From Cichorium intybus (taxonomy: Eukaryota > Streptophyta > Magnoliopsida > Asterales > Asteraceae), in contig CM042011.1 of assembly GCA_023525715.1 (NCBI GenBank), positions 60,275,354 through 60,339,353 on the forward strand: 64,000 nucleotides of DNA. Direction: 5' to 3'. The notes under the pieces were generated by a model. That model was not told the DNA's origin. It saw nothing but the letters and a program-made list of their open reading frames with translations, and did no database searches. Numbering within the stretch: position 1 is the first letter of the stretch; the number at the start of each line of letters is the position of its first letter. A program made the translations under genes and the position numbers. Below are positions 49,249 through 62,775 of the stretch, piece after piece.

Positions 49249-50163
49249 AGTTGGTATCAGAGCCATAGTTTAAGCGAATTAGGATTGGCTTGTTCCACTC
49301 CTAGGCTTAAACTCGTGCTATAGGAATGTTAGTTCATGAAAGTATGCTATATGATGTCTTAAATGACTAAGATATTTTGCATCACTTAATATATGCATAT
49401 ATATAACTTTAAAAAAAATGTTTAGCTAACTCTTTGATTGAGCAAAAGTTTGACTGTTAAGAAAATGGTATGTTATTTTCCATAACTGTCTATATTTATT
49501 AAAGACTATGTATATAAAGTAGAAAGATTTCCAGTATTGATCACCATGTATTTATAATGGTGTTATATGTTAAAGGAACCAGTGTCCCATAAAACTTTGT
49601 GGTAACAACAGAATCAATATGTATAGGTGGTTATGGTAATATGGGCCCGTATTATCATAATCACAGGATATGTATTGAGACTGGTGGAATCATAAAGGAA
49701 TTATGGTAGTCTGGTGAGTGAAGAGAGTAATAAGAATAACATAGGGATTATATGCCTATGTAATAAAAATAAGTAAGATTATAAGTATTAAAGGTTAATG
49801 CAGTGGATATATACCACTTAGTATGACAATGTAAAAGAAATTAATAAGATAGTTAATATTCCCGAGACAATATGAAAGGAACCAGTAAAAGAGACATGGC
49901 CAGAAGGTATAAATATATTGAAAATGTTAATGGAGCATATAGTACAAATATAAAAGAAAGAGTATAACTGAAAATTTCGTTGTCTAACGGAAACGAATTA
50001 TGATTATAGAATAAAGATAAAAGTAGTGTCACTACAGTGACCAAAGAAAGAAAGATTGGAAAATAATAATAATAATAAATAAAAGTAGTAACACATCGAT
50101 ACATGTGATCCATTGCTATAACTTTATATTAATACATTAAGAAAAGTTTACAAAACTACTAAC
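49249..50163. other. Internal region of unit 2, no gag
   Basis: Matches 42939-43853 almost base for base. The primer-binding site TGGTATCAGAGC is at about 49252-49263. Confidence 0.75.
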
Positions 50164-51800
50164 CTAAACTGAAGAATCAGAAGGAAGCGAAAAAAGATCT
50201 TCTACACTCCACTCTTTGTCATCATTAGGTTGACTTGTACCTTCTTGAGGATTTGGAAGGGGTATGTTTTCAGTTATTGGAGGAGGAGCTCCAAGGTGTG
50301 GGGTCTCGATAGGGTTAGAACCCGTAACCCCATGATTATGCGCTAAATATTGACCCATTTGGGGTGTGTGTAAGTAGGGAAGTGAAGAGGAAGGGTTCCA
50401 ATTTGGAACCAGTTGGGGGTAGCTATAAGAAGGAGGAAACCAGGCTAGGTTACCTACAGAGCCTCCAAAATTCCCCTCACTCACAGGCTCGAGTAAACCA
50501 GGATTAATACTACTCATACCAGAATTAGATGGCAGAGATTGCTGCTGCTGTGTATGAGTTCTTGATGAAGTTTCCCCCTTTTCCAGAAATTTTCTTTTCT
50601 TATATTCAACCTTATGAGCAGCATGTATCAGTTTCTTTGTGCCGTCTGTTAGACCCGATTGTGATCCTTCAATTATTGCTTCTTTCTCCCTTTTTAGGTT
50701 GGGTAATAAATCTTTCGATAATCCTGCTGCTCCACTAAACTCGTTGCCAAATTCCTGTGACACAAATAAATTTAGTAATTACAATTTTATGATATAAAGG
50801 AATTAAAAACAAAAATGTAATTCTTTACCTCAATACGATCAAAAAGAGTTTGCAGACTCTTAAGTTGTCGTTGGGGCCAATGTTCGATACCTAAATCTCT
50901 ACAGCGTTTTTTTAACTGTGTCGATCCAATGTTGAGTTCCTTCGCAGCTTTCTCAATTGGTTCATTAAAGTGTTCAGCTATTATTTCTCTACTTAATGAG
51001 TGTCTGAAACCTCTTCTACTGCCAGCTACTGTGGTTGTCGGAGTTGAAGGATTGAGTTCAAATGTATTATTATTATTATTTGGGATCATTTGAACATGAT
51101 CATGATTTTCTGAACCAAAGATGGACATTGATTCATTAAAATCAGTAGCTTCTATCAGTGGTAATTGTACGTTTTCAATCATGGACTCAGGATTTTGAAA
51201 TCCTTCTAAGTTCCTCTGAATCACCTGAAGGTGATTTTGATATTGAAAACCAACCCCAAGTTCGGGATTCATTTCAATATTGATGTTATGAGTTGTTTGT
51301 AATTGACTTTCATTCTGAATGTTAGTCATGAATTCTTGATTCGTGGGGATGATCTCACTCGTTGAGGGTACGACGTTGAATGAATTGTAATCGGGTAGAC
51401 CATCCACAAATGGGTCTACAAATATCAATTGTCAGATGATAAAACAAAATTGAATATTCATAGAAGCAATCATTTAAAGAATTTAACCTGGTAGAAGGTA
51501 TGGAGTCTGATAGAGTGCAAAGTTTAAAGATGCATGCACTGGTTCTTCTGAGTTAATATTCAGCTCAGGAAATATTATCGGCTCTTCGTTGAGTGGCTCT
51601 ATTGGTAGTATATCTGGAAGACTGTACCATAATTCAAAATCAAACAAAACATTAGAAAGAAAAATGAAAAACAAATAATGGATGTTTAGAATGTTAAAGT
51701 CATCGAACTCCGGTAAAGATGTCTGATCTGAAGGACCCTCTCCTTGCGGAAAACCAGGTCCAGGGTTTGACAGATCGCCCATTGAAGATCTGTTTTCCAT
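50164..51800 (-). CDS. RWP-RK (RKD-like) gene, unit 2, open over 496 codons
   Basis: Exons 51800-51488, 51415-50829 and 50754-50164. Codon 152 is GAA, so the frame is intact. Compared with units 3 and 4 it has FDDFNIL for FGDFNIL, HASLNF for HASLDF, LPLIEA for LPPIEA, FGSENH for FGLENH and LFDRIE for LIDRIE. The domain (about 237-300) keeps the RWP-RK fold pattern, but its signature is HWPQRQ. Gln/Asn-rich linkers (MIPNNNNNTF, THTQQQQS) and a Pro-rich C-terminus resemble an activation region. The first exon contains a GT..AG-bounded 82-nt stretch in unit 1, but here the GT is mutated (GATGAC), and removing it would break the frame, so it is treated as coding. Expression is unknown. Confidence 0.8.
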
Positions 51801-52473
51801 GACTCAGCTTTAAATATGAGTTCGTATACGAACAATCTAGTGATAGAAGAGAATGAGACTGAAAAAGAACGTGGAAATAAATGATGCTACTTACGTGTAT
51901 ATATATAGCATTTTGCAGCTGGAACCGAAAGGACGCATGTAATTGAAAGCACAATTCACGTTCTTATTACCAAAATTCAAACCATCTACAGTAGATGCGA
52001 CTCTTCTCTATTCTAAGTGCCATTCTTTTCAAAATTTGCTACATGACTCCGGTGATAACGGGATATTGAAGAGACTTTTTGGAATAAAGGCGAATAAAGT
52101 GGTGTTGTTGACTGAGTACTTAATTGCACAGACTGTTGTAGGCTGTTGATTATTAGTGATGTGATGTCACATAAAAACAAAGTGTACGACCTATCTGTTA
52201 ACATTGGAGAGGTATTGACCTTGACTTATTTCGACTTTTCATCTCGTGTTGGACTCTAGGCCTAATGGGTTAAAGCTTAACATATTTGGGCTCATGTCGT
52301 TGGGCTAGTAGTTATGGAAAAATTAATAGACCAATATAAAAATGAAGTATGGGCTAATGTATTCACATACTATTAATCTTGTGGAATTATGGGCTAATGA
52401 AAGTTTCAACCTAGATTACCTATTGTCTTGGTGTTGAATTTCGGGGACGAAATTCTTATAAGTGGGGGAGAGT

Positions 52474-55400
52474 TGTAACACCCCATTTTTGGCGTTAGCG
52501 ATTATAAATATTTCCAATTATTTAGTATCGTATTTTAAAATAAAGGAAATAGATTTTATATTGGAAGCGAATCGTGGAATCAAACATTGATTATTACGAC
52601 TAATAATAATAATAATGACGAAATAATAACTCTAATCTAATTTATAAGTTGAGAGGAGGATTATGTCATATTTGTATACTTAATAAGTTGTATTTGGAGG
52701 TTTTGGGTTAACTAAAATTATAGGACCAAAATAGAGGGACCATTTTTGCAATTTAACCATAGTACATATAATTCTTTTTCTTTTGGGGGGCTGCTGCGTT
52801 TTTGGATGGGGAAAAGAAAGATCAAGAGCCTCTTGGCTCTCATGGAAACCCTAACCCTCTCTATTCCCGTTTTTGAAGACCCACCCCAGTGTTCGATCAT
52901 TTCCCGTAGATTCAGATGTTGGATCGCCACGAAATTTTAACTGAAGGTTCCCAAGATATAAATGAAGGTTCTGATCGAAGGATTTTCGATTTCAATGTCT
53001 AGAAGTGGAGTTATGAATTTCTCAACATGACTTAGGGTTTCTGACAGATTCCTCTGCTGAGTCTTCCTTCTTGAGAAAATCATATATGGAGTTCCAGAGG
53101 TCAAATAAGGTTAGTACCGGTGCACACGGTTCAAAAATTGAGTTGAGCAACTTTCTACAGTAGAACATTATCCGTTTTGAAGACCAGAGGTACGGGGTAA
53201 TTACTCATCTTTACGTACTGCTCTAATTCCGTTCAGATTAGTCATGCTGTTTTGTTTATTTTATAAAAGGAGTTTGGAGAAAGCTTTTTACATGATTCCG
53301 CCTCCTAGAATCATTGTATTTAAGTAAATTTGATATCTGGAAAAGATGGATGTCTGATTCCATTCCCAAGTTTATGGTAATTGGGAAATATCACAGACCA
53401 ATGTTTTTCTCATCAGCACTATCGTTTCTGATTTGTTCTGTATTGTGAATTTTGTATCTTGAGTTTGAAAACGTATTTTGTGTTGGTTCCAACTCTCAGA
53501 TCTCTATTGTTGAGTCTATGTTACTCATGATTTTACCTAGGGTCTGATTCCATACGAAAGTTGGGTGGAAGTTGCAATTTGCACCAACTGGTCCAGGACT
53601 GTCCTGTACAGATAATTATGCATTGGTAAATTCATAATTAAATGTACAAAAATGGTTTGGCGGCAAGGTCAGTTGTCTTAGTTCCCTGTTGAAGTATAGT
53701 TTTTCCTCACCAAATTTTAGAATTCAGTTCTTAACCCATTTTGAGCGATTATTATTTCGTTAAGGTGTGGTTCAGTAGGTGGACTGATTGCATCAGTCAA
53801 CTTTGGATATTTTTCATTTATTCTTGAAAGGTGAAAATGACATGAGGTCAGACCCTGTGACATTTTCCTTGAGTCTAGTTTACCCATGATTTTTATTGGA
53901 TTTTATTTTCAATCTTTCCTTGGTCTAATATTGCAAATCTTGTTGAGGGTCCAGAAATCAGCCTTGCTGTTGGTTTCTTCTCTTATGATAATCATCTTAG
54001 TTTTTGGTTTTGGGTGTCATGATGTGGGCTTGGGTTTACTTAAAATTAACTGAATCATATAATAACTTATTTGTTGAGTAAAAATGAATAAAAGAGGGTG
54101 GGGGTATATGTCGAGACAACGTGCATGTCGAAAGTTATAAACATTTAAACTATAAGCAACGCTATAAGTATCTATTTATAGTAACGTTAATTAGTGTACT
54201 TGGTAATAATTAACTTAATATACTTTATAGGAGTATAAGGTGTGCGGTTTTAAGCTTGGTTGGATTTGCGGAGTTGCCGCACAGATTTCTACATTGCCGA
54301 CTCGAGGTGAGTACATGCAGTATTTTACCCATTTTGGGGTACATGGCAAGTAAGTATTTTCAAGATTTTTTTATAAAATTTCTGTATGTGAAATTATATG
54401 CAAGAGTATTATTTCTAACTTGTTTGTGAAAGTATAATGCTATATTTGAAGTTATGTTTTAGCCTATGAGCCAATTATGTGAAAGTATATTTTGGTCTAT
54501 GAACCAATTATATGAAGGTATATATGTTTTGAATATAAGTTATACATGTTTGAAAGTATGGATAGGCATATAGCCACAATATGTTTAAGAAGTATGTTTC
54601 GGTTACAAATTGTATATGTTTTCAAGTATGACTTGGCATTAAGCCTAAAATGTTATATAGACATGTTTTAAACATATGGTTTATGAAAGATGAAAGTTAT
54701 AAATTTGGCATCTAGCCATAAAGATAGAAAGTAATGAAGCTTGGCACTTAGCCACAAGTTATATGTATGAAAGTAATGTTCAAATGTTTTGTATGACTGG
54801 TAATTGTAGCAAGCAGCGTTAGTAAGGGTACTATGTTCCAACCTTCCCGGGTTAGGTAAGGGGTCTACTGGGGAAAATCCCTGTCGCGAAGTAGATCGCC
54901 TCAGCACTTCTATGGTGAGGATTGATCCGTTCTTTCTAGCCATAGAGACTTGGGGTATCACTTATAGTGATTAAAGCCCTAAGTATAAAAATCCAGCAAG
55001 CTTATAAAACCAGTCAAAGAAAGTAAGAAAGTTGTTATATAGTAAAGTATGTCACAAAATGATTTTTGAGAAGTAAAGAGTTATAGTATGTTGTTAATAT
55101 AAAGTTTTGAATGAAGATATTTTTGCAAGGTATGATATGTAATGATTTTTAAAAGTAAAGAGCTATGGTATGACATTATTATAAAACTTTGAAAGATGTT
55201 TTATGTCATAAGTTTTATATATAAAGGTTGGAAAAGAAGTTAAAAGTTTGAGTCTAAAACTCATGTAACTCACGAGACAATTTTTGTCTTACGTATTCTA
55301 TTTTTATGCCATGTATTCCAAGTTAAATGCTATGCTATAATTGGATGAAGTTTAGCTGGAGTGGAGCCCACATATCTCCTATCTTGGACGCAAGGTTTAA

Positions 55401-55556
55401 TCCTTTTCTTGCTTACTATGGTTAGTTTGGTATGGATTTGTAACACCCACAGTTTTAAATATGTAAATAATCGGTTTTTGTTAAACCGTATTTTTGTATT
55501 CAAGTATTTATACGAAAAACCATAGTATTTGCAAACAGTAGAAATGGGGTGTCACA
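52474..55556 (+). repeat. Array LTR 3 (3083 bp)
   Basis: Same ends. It shares with LTR 4, and not with LTRs 1 and 2, the changes GTTGTCTTAG and GAAGTATAGTTTTTCC (near 53672 and 59993), so 3 and 4 are the closest pair. Confidence 0.9.
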
Positions 55557-56469
55557 AGTTGGTATCAGAGCCATAGTTTAAGCGAATTAGGATTGGCTTG
55601 TTCCACTCCTAGGCTTAAACTCGTGCTATAGGAATGTTAGTTCATGAAAGTATGCTATATGATGTCTTAAATGACTAAGATATTTTGCATCACTTAATAT
55701 ATGCATATATATAACTTTAAAAAATGTTTAGCTAACTCTTTGATTGAGCAAAAGTTTGACTGTTAAGAAAATGGTATGTTATTTTCCATAACTGTCTATA
55801 TTTATTAAAGACTATATATATAAAGTAGAAAGATTTCCAGTATTGATCACCATGTATTTATAATGGTGTTATATGTTAAAGGAACCAGTGTCCCATGAAA
55901 CTTTGTGGTAACAACAGAATCAATATTTATAGGTGGTTATGGTAATATGGGCCCGTATTATCATAATCACAGGATATGTATTGAGACTGGTGGAATCGTA
56001 AAGGAATTATGGTAGTCTGGTGAGTGAAGAGAGTAATAAGAATAACATAGGGATTATATGCCTATGTAATAAAAATAAGTAAGATTATAAGTATTAAAGG
56101 TTAATGCAGTGGATATATACCACTTAGTATGACAAGGTAAAAGAAATTAATAAGATAGTTAATATTCCCGAGACAATATGAAAGGAACCAGTAAAAGAGA
56201 CATGGCCAGAAGGTATAAATATATTGAAAATGTTAATGGAGCATATAGTACAAATATAAAAGAAAGAGTATAACTGAAAATTTCGTTGTCTAACGGAAAC
56301 GAATTATGATTATAGAATAAAGATAAAAGTAGTGTCACTACAGTGACCAAAGAAAGAAAGATTGGAAAATAATAATAATAATAAATAAAAGTAGTAACAC
56401 ATCGATACATGTGATCCATTGCTATAACTTTATATTAATACATTAAGAAAAGTTTACAGAACTACTAAC
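55557..56469. other. Internal region of unit 3, no gag
   Basis: As units 1 and 2, with a two-base shorter A run near 55711. The primer-binding site is at about 55560-55571. Confidence 0.75.
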
Positions 56470-58106
56470 CTAAACTGAAGAATCAGAAGGAAGCGAAAAA
56501 AGATCTTCTACACTCCACTCTTTGTCATCATTAGGTTGACTTGTACCTTCTTGAGGATTTGGAAGGGGTATGTTTTCAGTTATTGGAGGAGGAGCTCCAA
56601 GGTGTGGGGTCTCGATAGGGTTAGAACCCGTAACCCCATGATTATGCGCTAAATATTGACCCATTTGGGGTGTGTGTAAGTAGGGAAGTGAAGAGGAAGG
56701 GTTCCAATTTGGAACCAGTTGGGGGTAGCTATAAGAAGGAGGAAACCAGGCTAGGTTACCTACAGAGCCTCCAAAATTCCCCTCACTCACAGGCTCGAGT
56801 AAACCAGGATTAATACTACTCATACCAGAATTAGATGGCAGAGATTGCTGCTGCTGTGTATGAGTTCTTGATGAAGTTTCCCCCTTTTCCAGAAATTTTC
56901 TTTTCTTATATTCAACCTTATGAGCAGCATGTATCAGTTTCTTTGTGCCGTCTGTTAGACCCGATTGTGATCCTTCAATTATTGCTTCTTTCTCCCTTTT
57001 TAGGTTGGGTAATAAATCTTTCGATAATCCTGCTGCTCCACTAAACTCGTTGCCAAATTCCTGTGACACAAATAAATTTAGTAATTACAATTTTATGATA
57101 TAAAGGAATTAAAAACAAAAATGTAATTCTTTACCTCAATACGATCAATAAGAGTTTGCAGACTCTTAAGTTGTCGTTGGGGCCAATGTTCGATACCTAA
57201 ATCTCTACAGCGTTTTTTTAACTGTGTCGATCCAATGTTGAGTTCCTTCGCAGCTTTCTCAATTGGTTCATTAAAGTGTTCAGCTATTATTTCTCTACTT
57301 AATGAGTGTCTGAAACCTCTTCTACTGCCAGCTACTGTGGTTGTCGGAGTTGAAGGATTGAGTTCAAATGTATTATTATTATTATTTGGGATCATTTGAA
57401 CATGATCATGATTTTCTAAACCAAAGATGGACATTGATTCATTAAAATCAGTAGCTTCTATCGGTGGTAATTGTACGTTTTCAATCATGGACTCAGGATT
57501 TTGAAATCCTTCTAAGTTCCTCTGAATCACCTGAAGGTGATTTTGATATTGAAAACCAACCCCAAGTTCGGGATTCATTTCAATATTGATGTTATGAGTT
57601 GTTTGTAATTGACTTTCATTCTGAATGTTAGTCATGAATTCTTGATTCGTGGGGATGATCTCACTCGTTGAGGGTACGACGTTGAATGAATTGTAATCGG
57701 GTAGACCATCCACAAATGGGTCTACAAATATCAATTGTCAGATGATAAAACAAAATTGAATATTCATAGAAGCAATCATTTAAAGAATTTAACCTGGTAG
57801 AAGGTATGGAGTCTGATAGAGTGCAAAGTCTAAAGATGCATGCACTGATTCTTCTGAGTTAATATTCAGCTCGGGAAAAATTATCGGCTCTTCGTTGAGT
57901 GGCTCTATTGGTAGTATATCTGGAAGACTGTACCATAATTCAAAATCAAACAAAACATTAGAAAGAAAAATGAAAAACAAATAATGGATGTTTAGAATGT
58001 TAAAGTCACCGAACTCCGGTAAAGATGTCTGATCTGAAGGACCCTCTCCTTGCGGAAAACCAGGTCCAGGGTTTGACAGACCGCCCATTGAAGATCTGTT
58101 TTCCAT
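56470..58106 (-). CDS. RWP-RK (RKD-like) gene, unit 3, open over 496 codons
   Basis: Exons 58106-57794, 57721-57135 and 57060-56470, with the same splice sites as units 1 and 2. The frame is open to the TAG at 56470. Substitutions particular to units 3 and/or 4 include MGGLSNP, EESVHAS, LPPIEA and FGLENH. The C-terminal 196 residues are identical to those of all the other units. The domain layout and the HWPQRQ signature are as in unit 2. It lies antisense inside an LTR element, between the primer-binding site and the polypurine tract. Confidence 0.8.
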
Positions 58107-58779
58107 GACTCAGCTTTAAATATGAGTTCGTATACGAACAATCTAGTGATAGAAGAGAATGAGACTGAAAATGAACGTGGAAATAAATGATGCTACTTAC
58201 GTGTATATATATAGCATTTTGCAGCTGGAACCGAAAGGACGCATGTAATTGAAAGCACAATTCACGTTCTTATTACCAAAATTCAAACCATCTACAGTAG
58301 ATGCGACTCTTCTCTATTCTAAGTGCCATTCTTTTCAAAATTTGCTACATGACTCCGGTGATAACGGGATATTGAAGAGACTTTTTGGAATAAAGGCGAA
58401 TAAAGTGGTGTTGTTGACTGAGTACTTAATTGCACAGACTGTTGTAGGCTGTTGATTATTAGTGATGTGATGTCACATAAAAACAAAGTGTACGACCTAT
58501 CTGTTAACATTGGAGAGGTATTGACCTTGACTTATTTCGACTTTTCATCTCGTGTTGGACTCTAGGCCTAATGGGTTAAAGCTTAACATATTTGGGCTCA
58601 TGTCGTTGGGCTAGTAGTTATGGAAAAATTAATAGACCAATATAAAAATGAAGTATGGGCTAATGTATTCACATACTATTAATCTTGTGGAATTATGGGC
58701 TAATGAAAGTTTCAACCTAGATTACCTATTGTCTTGGTGTTGAATTTCGGGGACGAAATTCTTATAAGTGGGGGAGAGT

Positions 58780-61700
58780 TGTAACACCCCATTTTTGGCG
58801 TTAGCGATTATAAATATTTCCAATTATTTAGTATCGTATTTTAAAATAAAGGAAATAGATTTTATATTGGAAGCGAATCGTGGAATCAAACATTGATTAT
58901 TACGACTAATAATAATAATAATGACGAAATAATAACTCTAATCTAATTTATAAGTTGAGAGGAGGATTATGTCATATTTGTATACTTAATAAGTTGTATT
59001 TGGAGGTTTTGGGTTAACTAAAATTATAGGACCAAAATAGAGGGACCATTTTTGCAATTTAACCATAGTACATATAATTCTTTTTCTTTTGGGGGGCTGC
59101 TGCGTTTTTGGATGGGGAAAAGAAAGATCAAGAGCCTCTTGGCTCTCATGGAAACCCTAACCCTCTCTATTCCCGTTTTTGAAGACCCACCCCAGTGTTC
59201 GATCATTTCCCGTAGATTCAGATGTTGGATCGCCACGAAATTTTAACTGAAGGTTCCCAAGATATAAATGAAGGTTCTGATCGAAGGATTTTCGATTTCA
59301 ATGTCTAGAAGTGGAGTTATGAATTTCGCAACATGACTTAGGGTTTCTGACAGATTCCTCTGCTGAGTCTTCCTTCTTGAGAAAATCATATATGGAGTTC
59401 CAGAGGTCAAATAAGGTTAGTACCGGTGCACACGGTTCAAAAATTGAGTTGAGCAACTTTCTACAGTAGAACATTATCCGTTTTGAAGACCAGAGGTACG
59501 GGGTAATTACTCATCTTTACGTACTGCTCTAATTCCGTTCAGATTAGTCATGCTGTTTTGTTTATTTTATAAAAGGAGTTTGGAGAAAGCTTTTTACATG
59601 ATTCCGCCTCCTAGAATCATTGTATTTAAGTAAATTTGATATCTGGAAAAGATGGATGTCTGATTCCATTCCCAAGTTTATGGTAATTGGGAAATATCAC
59701 AGACCAATGTTTTTCTCATCAGCACTATCGTTTCTGATTTGTTCTGTATTGTGAATTTTGTATCTTGAGTTTGAAAACGTATTTTGTGTTGGTTCCAACT
59801 CTCAGATCTCTATTGTTGAGTCTATGTTACTCATGATTTTACCTAGGGTCTGATTCCATACGAAAGTTGGGTGGAAGTTGCAATTTGCACCAACTGGTCC
59901 AGGACTGTCCTGTACAGATAATTATGCATTGGTAAATTCATAATTAAATGTACAAAAATGGTTTGGCGGCAAGGTCAGTTGTCTTAGTTCCCTGTTGAAG
60001 TATAGTTTTTCCTCACCAAATTTTAGAATTCAGTTCTTAACCCATTTTGAGCGATTATTATTTCGTTAAGGTGTGGTTCAGTAGGTGGACTGATTGCATC
60101 AGTCAACTTTGGATATTTTTCATTTATTCTTGAAAGGTGAAAATGACATGAGGTCAGACCCTGTGACATTTTCCTTGAGTCTAGTTTACCCATGATTTTT
60201 ATTGGATTTTATTTTCAATCTTTCCTTGGTCTAATATTGCAAATCTTGTTGAGGGTCCAGAAATCAGCCTTGCTGTTGGTTTCTTCTCTTATGATAATCA
60301 TCTTAGTTTTTGGTTTTGGGTGTCATGATGTGGGCTTGGGTTTACTTAAAATTAACTGAATCATATAATAACTTATTTGTTGAGTAAAAATGAATAAAAG
60401 AGGGTGGGGGTATATGTCGAGACAACGTGCATGTCGAAAGTTATAAACATTTAAACTATAAGCAACGCTATAAGTATCTATTTATAGTAACGTTAATTAG
60501 TGTACTTGGTAATAATTAACTTAATATACTTTATAGGAGTATAAGGTGTGCGGTTTTAAGCTTGGTTGGATTTGCGGAGTTGCCGCACAGATTTCTACAT
60601 TGCCGACTCGAGGTGAGTACATGCAGTATTTTACCCATTTTGGGGTACATGGCAAGTAAGTATTTTCAAGATTTTTTTATAAAATTTCTGTATGTGAAAT
60701 TATATGCAAGAGTATTATTTCTAACTTGTTTGTGAAAGTATAATGCTATATTTGAAGTTATGTTTTAGCCTATGAGCCAATTATGTGAAAGTATATTTTG
60801 GTCTATGAACCAATTATATGAAGGTATATATGTTTTGAATATAAGTTATACATGTTTGAAAGTATGGATAGGCATATAGCCACAATATGTTTAAGAAGTA
60901 TGTTTCGGTTACAAATTGTATATGTTTTCAAGTATGACTTGGCATTAAGCCTAAAATGTTATATAGACATGTTTTAAACATATGGTTTATGAAAGATGAA
61001 AGTTATAAATTTGGCATCTAGCCATAAAGATAGAAAGTAATGAAGCTTGGCACTTAGCCACAAGTTATATGTATGAAAGTAATGTTCAAATGTTTTGTAT
61101 GACTGGTAATTGTAGCAAGCAGCGTTAGTAAGGGTACTATGTTCCAACCTTCCCGGGTTAGGTAAGGGGTCTACTGGGGAAAATCCCTGTCGCGAAGTAG
61201 ATCGCCTCAGCACTTCTATGGTGAGGATTGATCCGTTCTTTCTAGCCATAGAGACTTGGGGTATCACTTATAGTGATTAAAGCCCTAAGTATAAAAATCC
61301 AGCAAGCTTATAAAACCAGTCAAAGAAAGTAAGAAAGTTGTTATATAGTAAAGTATGTCACAAAATGATTTTTGAGAAGTAAAGAGTTATAGTATGTTGT
61401 TAATATAAAGTTTTGAATGAAGATATTTTTGCAAGGTATGATATGTAATGATTTTTAAAAGTAAAGAGCTATGGTATGACATTATTATAAAACTTTGAAA
61501 GATGTTTTATGTCATAAGTTTTATATATAAAGGTTGGAAAAGAAGTTAAAAGTTTGAGTCTAAAACTCATGTAACTCACGAGACAATTTTTGTCTTACGT
61601 ATTCTATTTTTATGCCATGTATTCCAGGTTAAATGCTATGCTATAATTGGATGAAGTTTAGCTGGAGTGGAGCCCACATATCTCCTATCTTGGACGCAAG

Positions 61701-61862
61701 GTTTAATCCTTTTCTTGCTTACTATGGTTAGTTTGGTATGGATTTGTAACACCCACAGTTTTAAATATGTAAATAATCGGTTTTTGTTAAACCGTATTTT
61801 TGTATTCAAGTATTTATACGAAAAACCATAGTATTTGCAAACAGTAGAAATGGGGTGTCACA
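58780..61862 (+). repeat. Array LTR 4 (3083 bp)
   Basis: Nearly identical to LTR 3; differences seen include TTTCGCAACATG against TTTCTCAACATG near 59325, and TTCCAGGTT against TTCCAAGTT near 61622. Confidence 0.9.
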
Positions 61863-62775
61863 AGTTGGTATCAGAGCCATAGTTTAAGCGAATTAGGATT
61901 GGCTTGTTCCACTCCTAGGCTTAAACTCGTGCTATAGGAATGTTAGTTCATGAAAGTATGCTATATGATGTCTTAAATGACTAAGATATTTTGCATCACT
62001 TAATATATGCATATATATAACTTTAAAAAATGTTTAGCTAACTCTTTGATTGAGCAAAAGTTTGACTGTTAAGAAAATGGTATGTTATTTTCCATAACTG
62101 TCTATATTTATTAAAGACTATATATATAAAGTAGAAAGATTTCCAGTATTGATCACCATGTATTTATAATGGTGTTATATGTTAAAGGAACCAGTGTCCC
62201 ATGAAACTTTGTGGTAACAACAGAATCAATATTTATAGGTGGTTATGGTAATATGGGCCCGTATTATCATAATCACAGGATATGTATTGAGACTGGTGGA
62301 ATCGTAAAGGAATTATGGTAGTCTGGTGAGTGAAGAGAGTAATAAGAATAACATAGGGATTATATGCCTATGTAATAAAAATAAGTAAGATTATAAGTAT
62401 TAAAGGTTAATGCAGTGGATATATACCACTTAGTATGACAAGGTAAAAGAAATTAATAAGATAGTTAATATTCCCGAGACAATATGAAAGGAACCAGTAA
62501 AAGAGACATGGCCAGAAGGTATAAATATATTGAAAATGTTAATGGAGCATATAGTACAAATATAAAAGAAAGAGTATAACTGAAAATTTCGTTGTCTAAC
62601 GGAAACGAATTATGATTATAGAATAAAGATAAAAGTAGTGTCACTACAGTGACCAAAGAAAGAAAGATTGGAAAATAATAATAATAATAAATAAAAGTAG
62701 TAACACATCGATACATGTGATCCATTGCTATAACTTTATATTAATACATTAAGAAAAGTTTACAGAACTACTAAC
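61863..62775. other. Internal region of unit 4, no gag
   Basis: Matches unit 3. The primer-binding site is at about 61866-61877. Confidence 0.75.
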
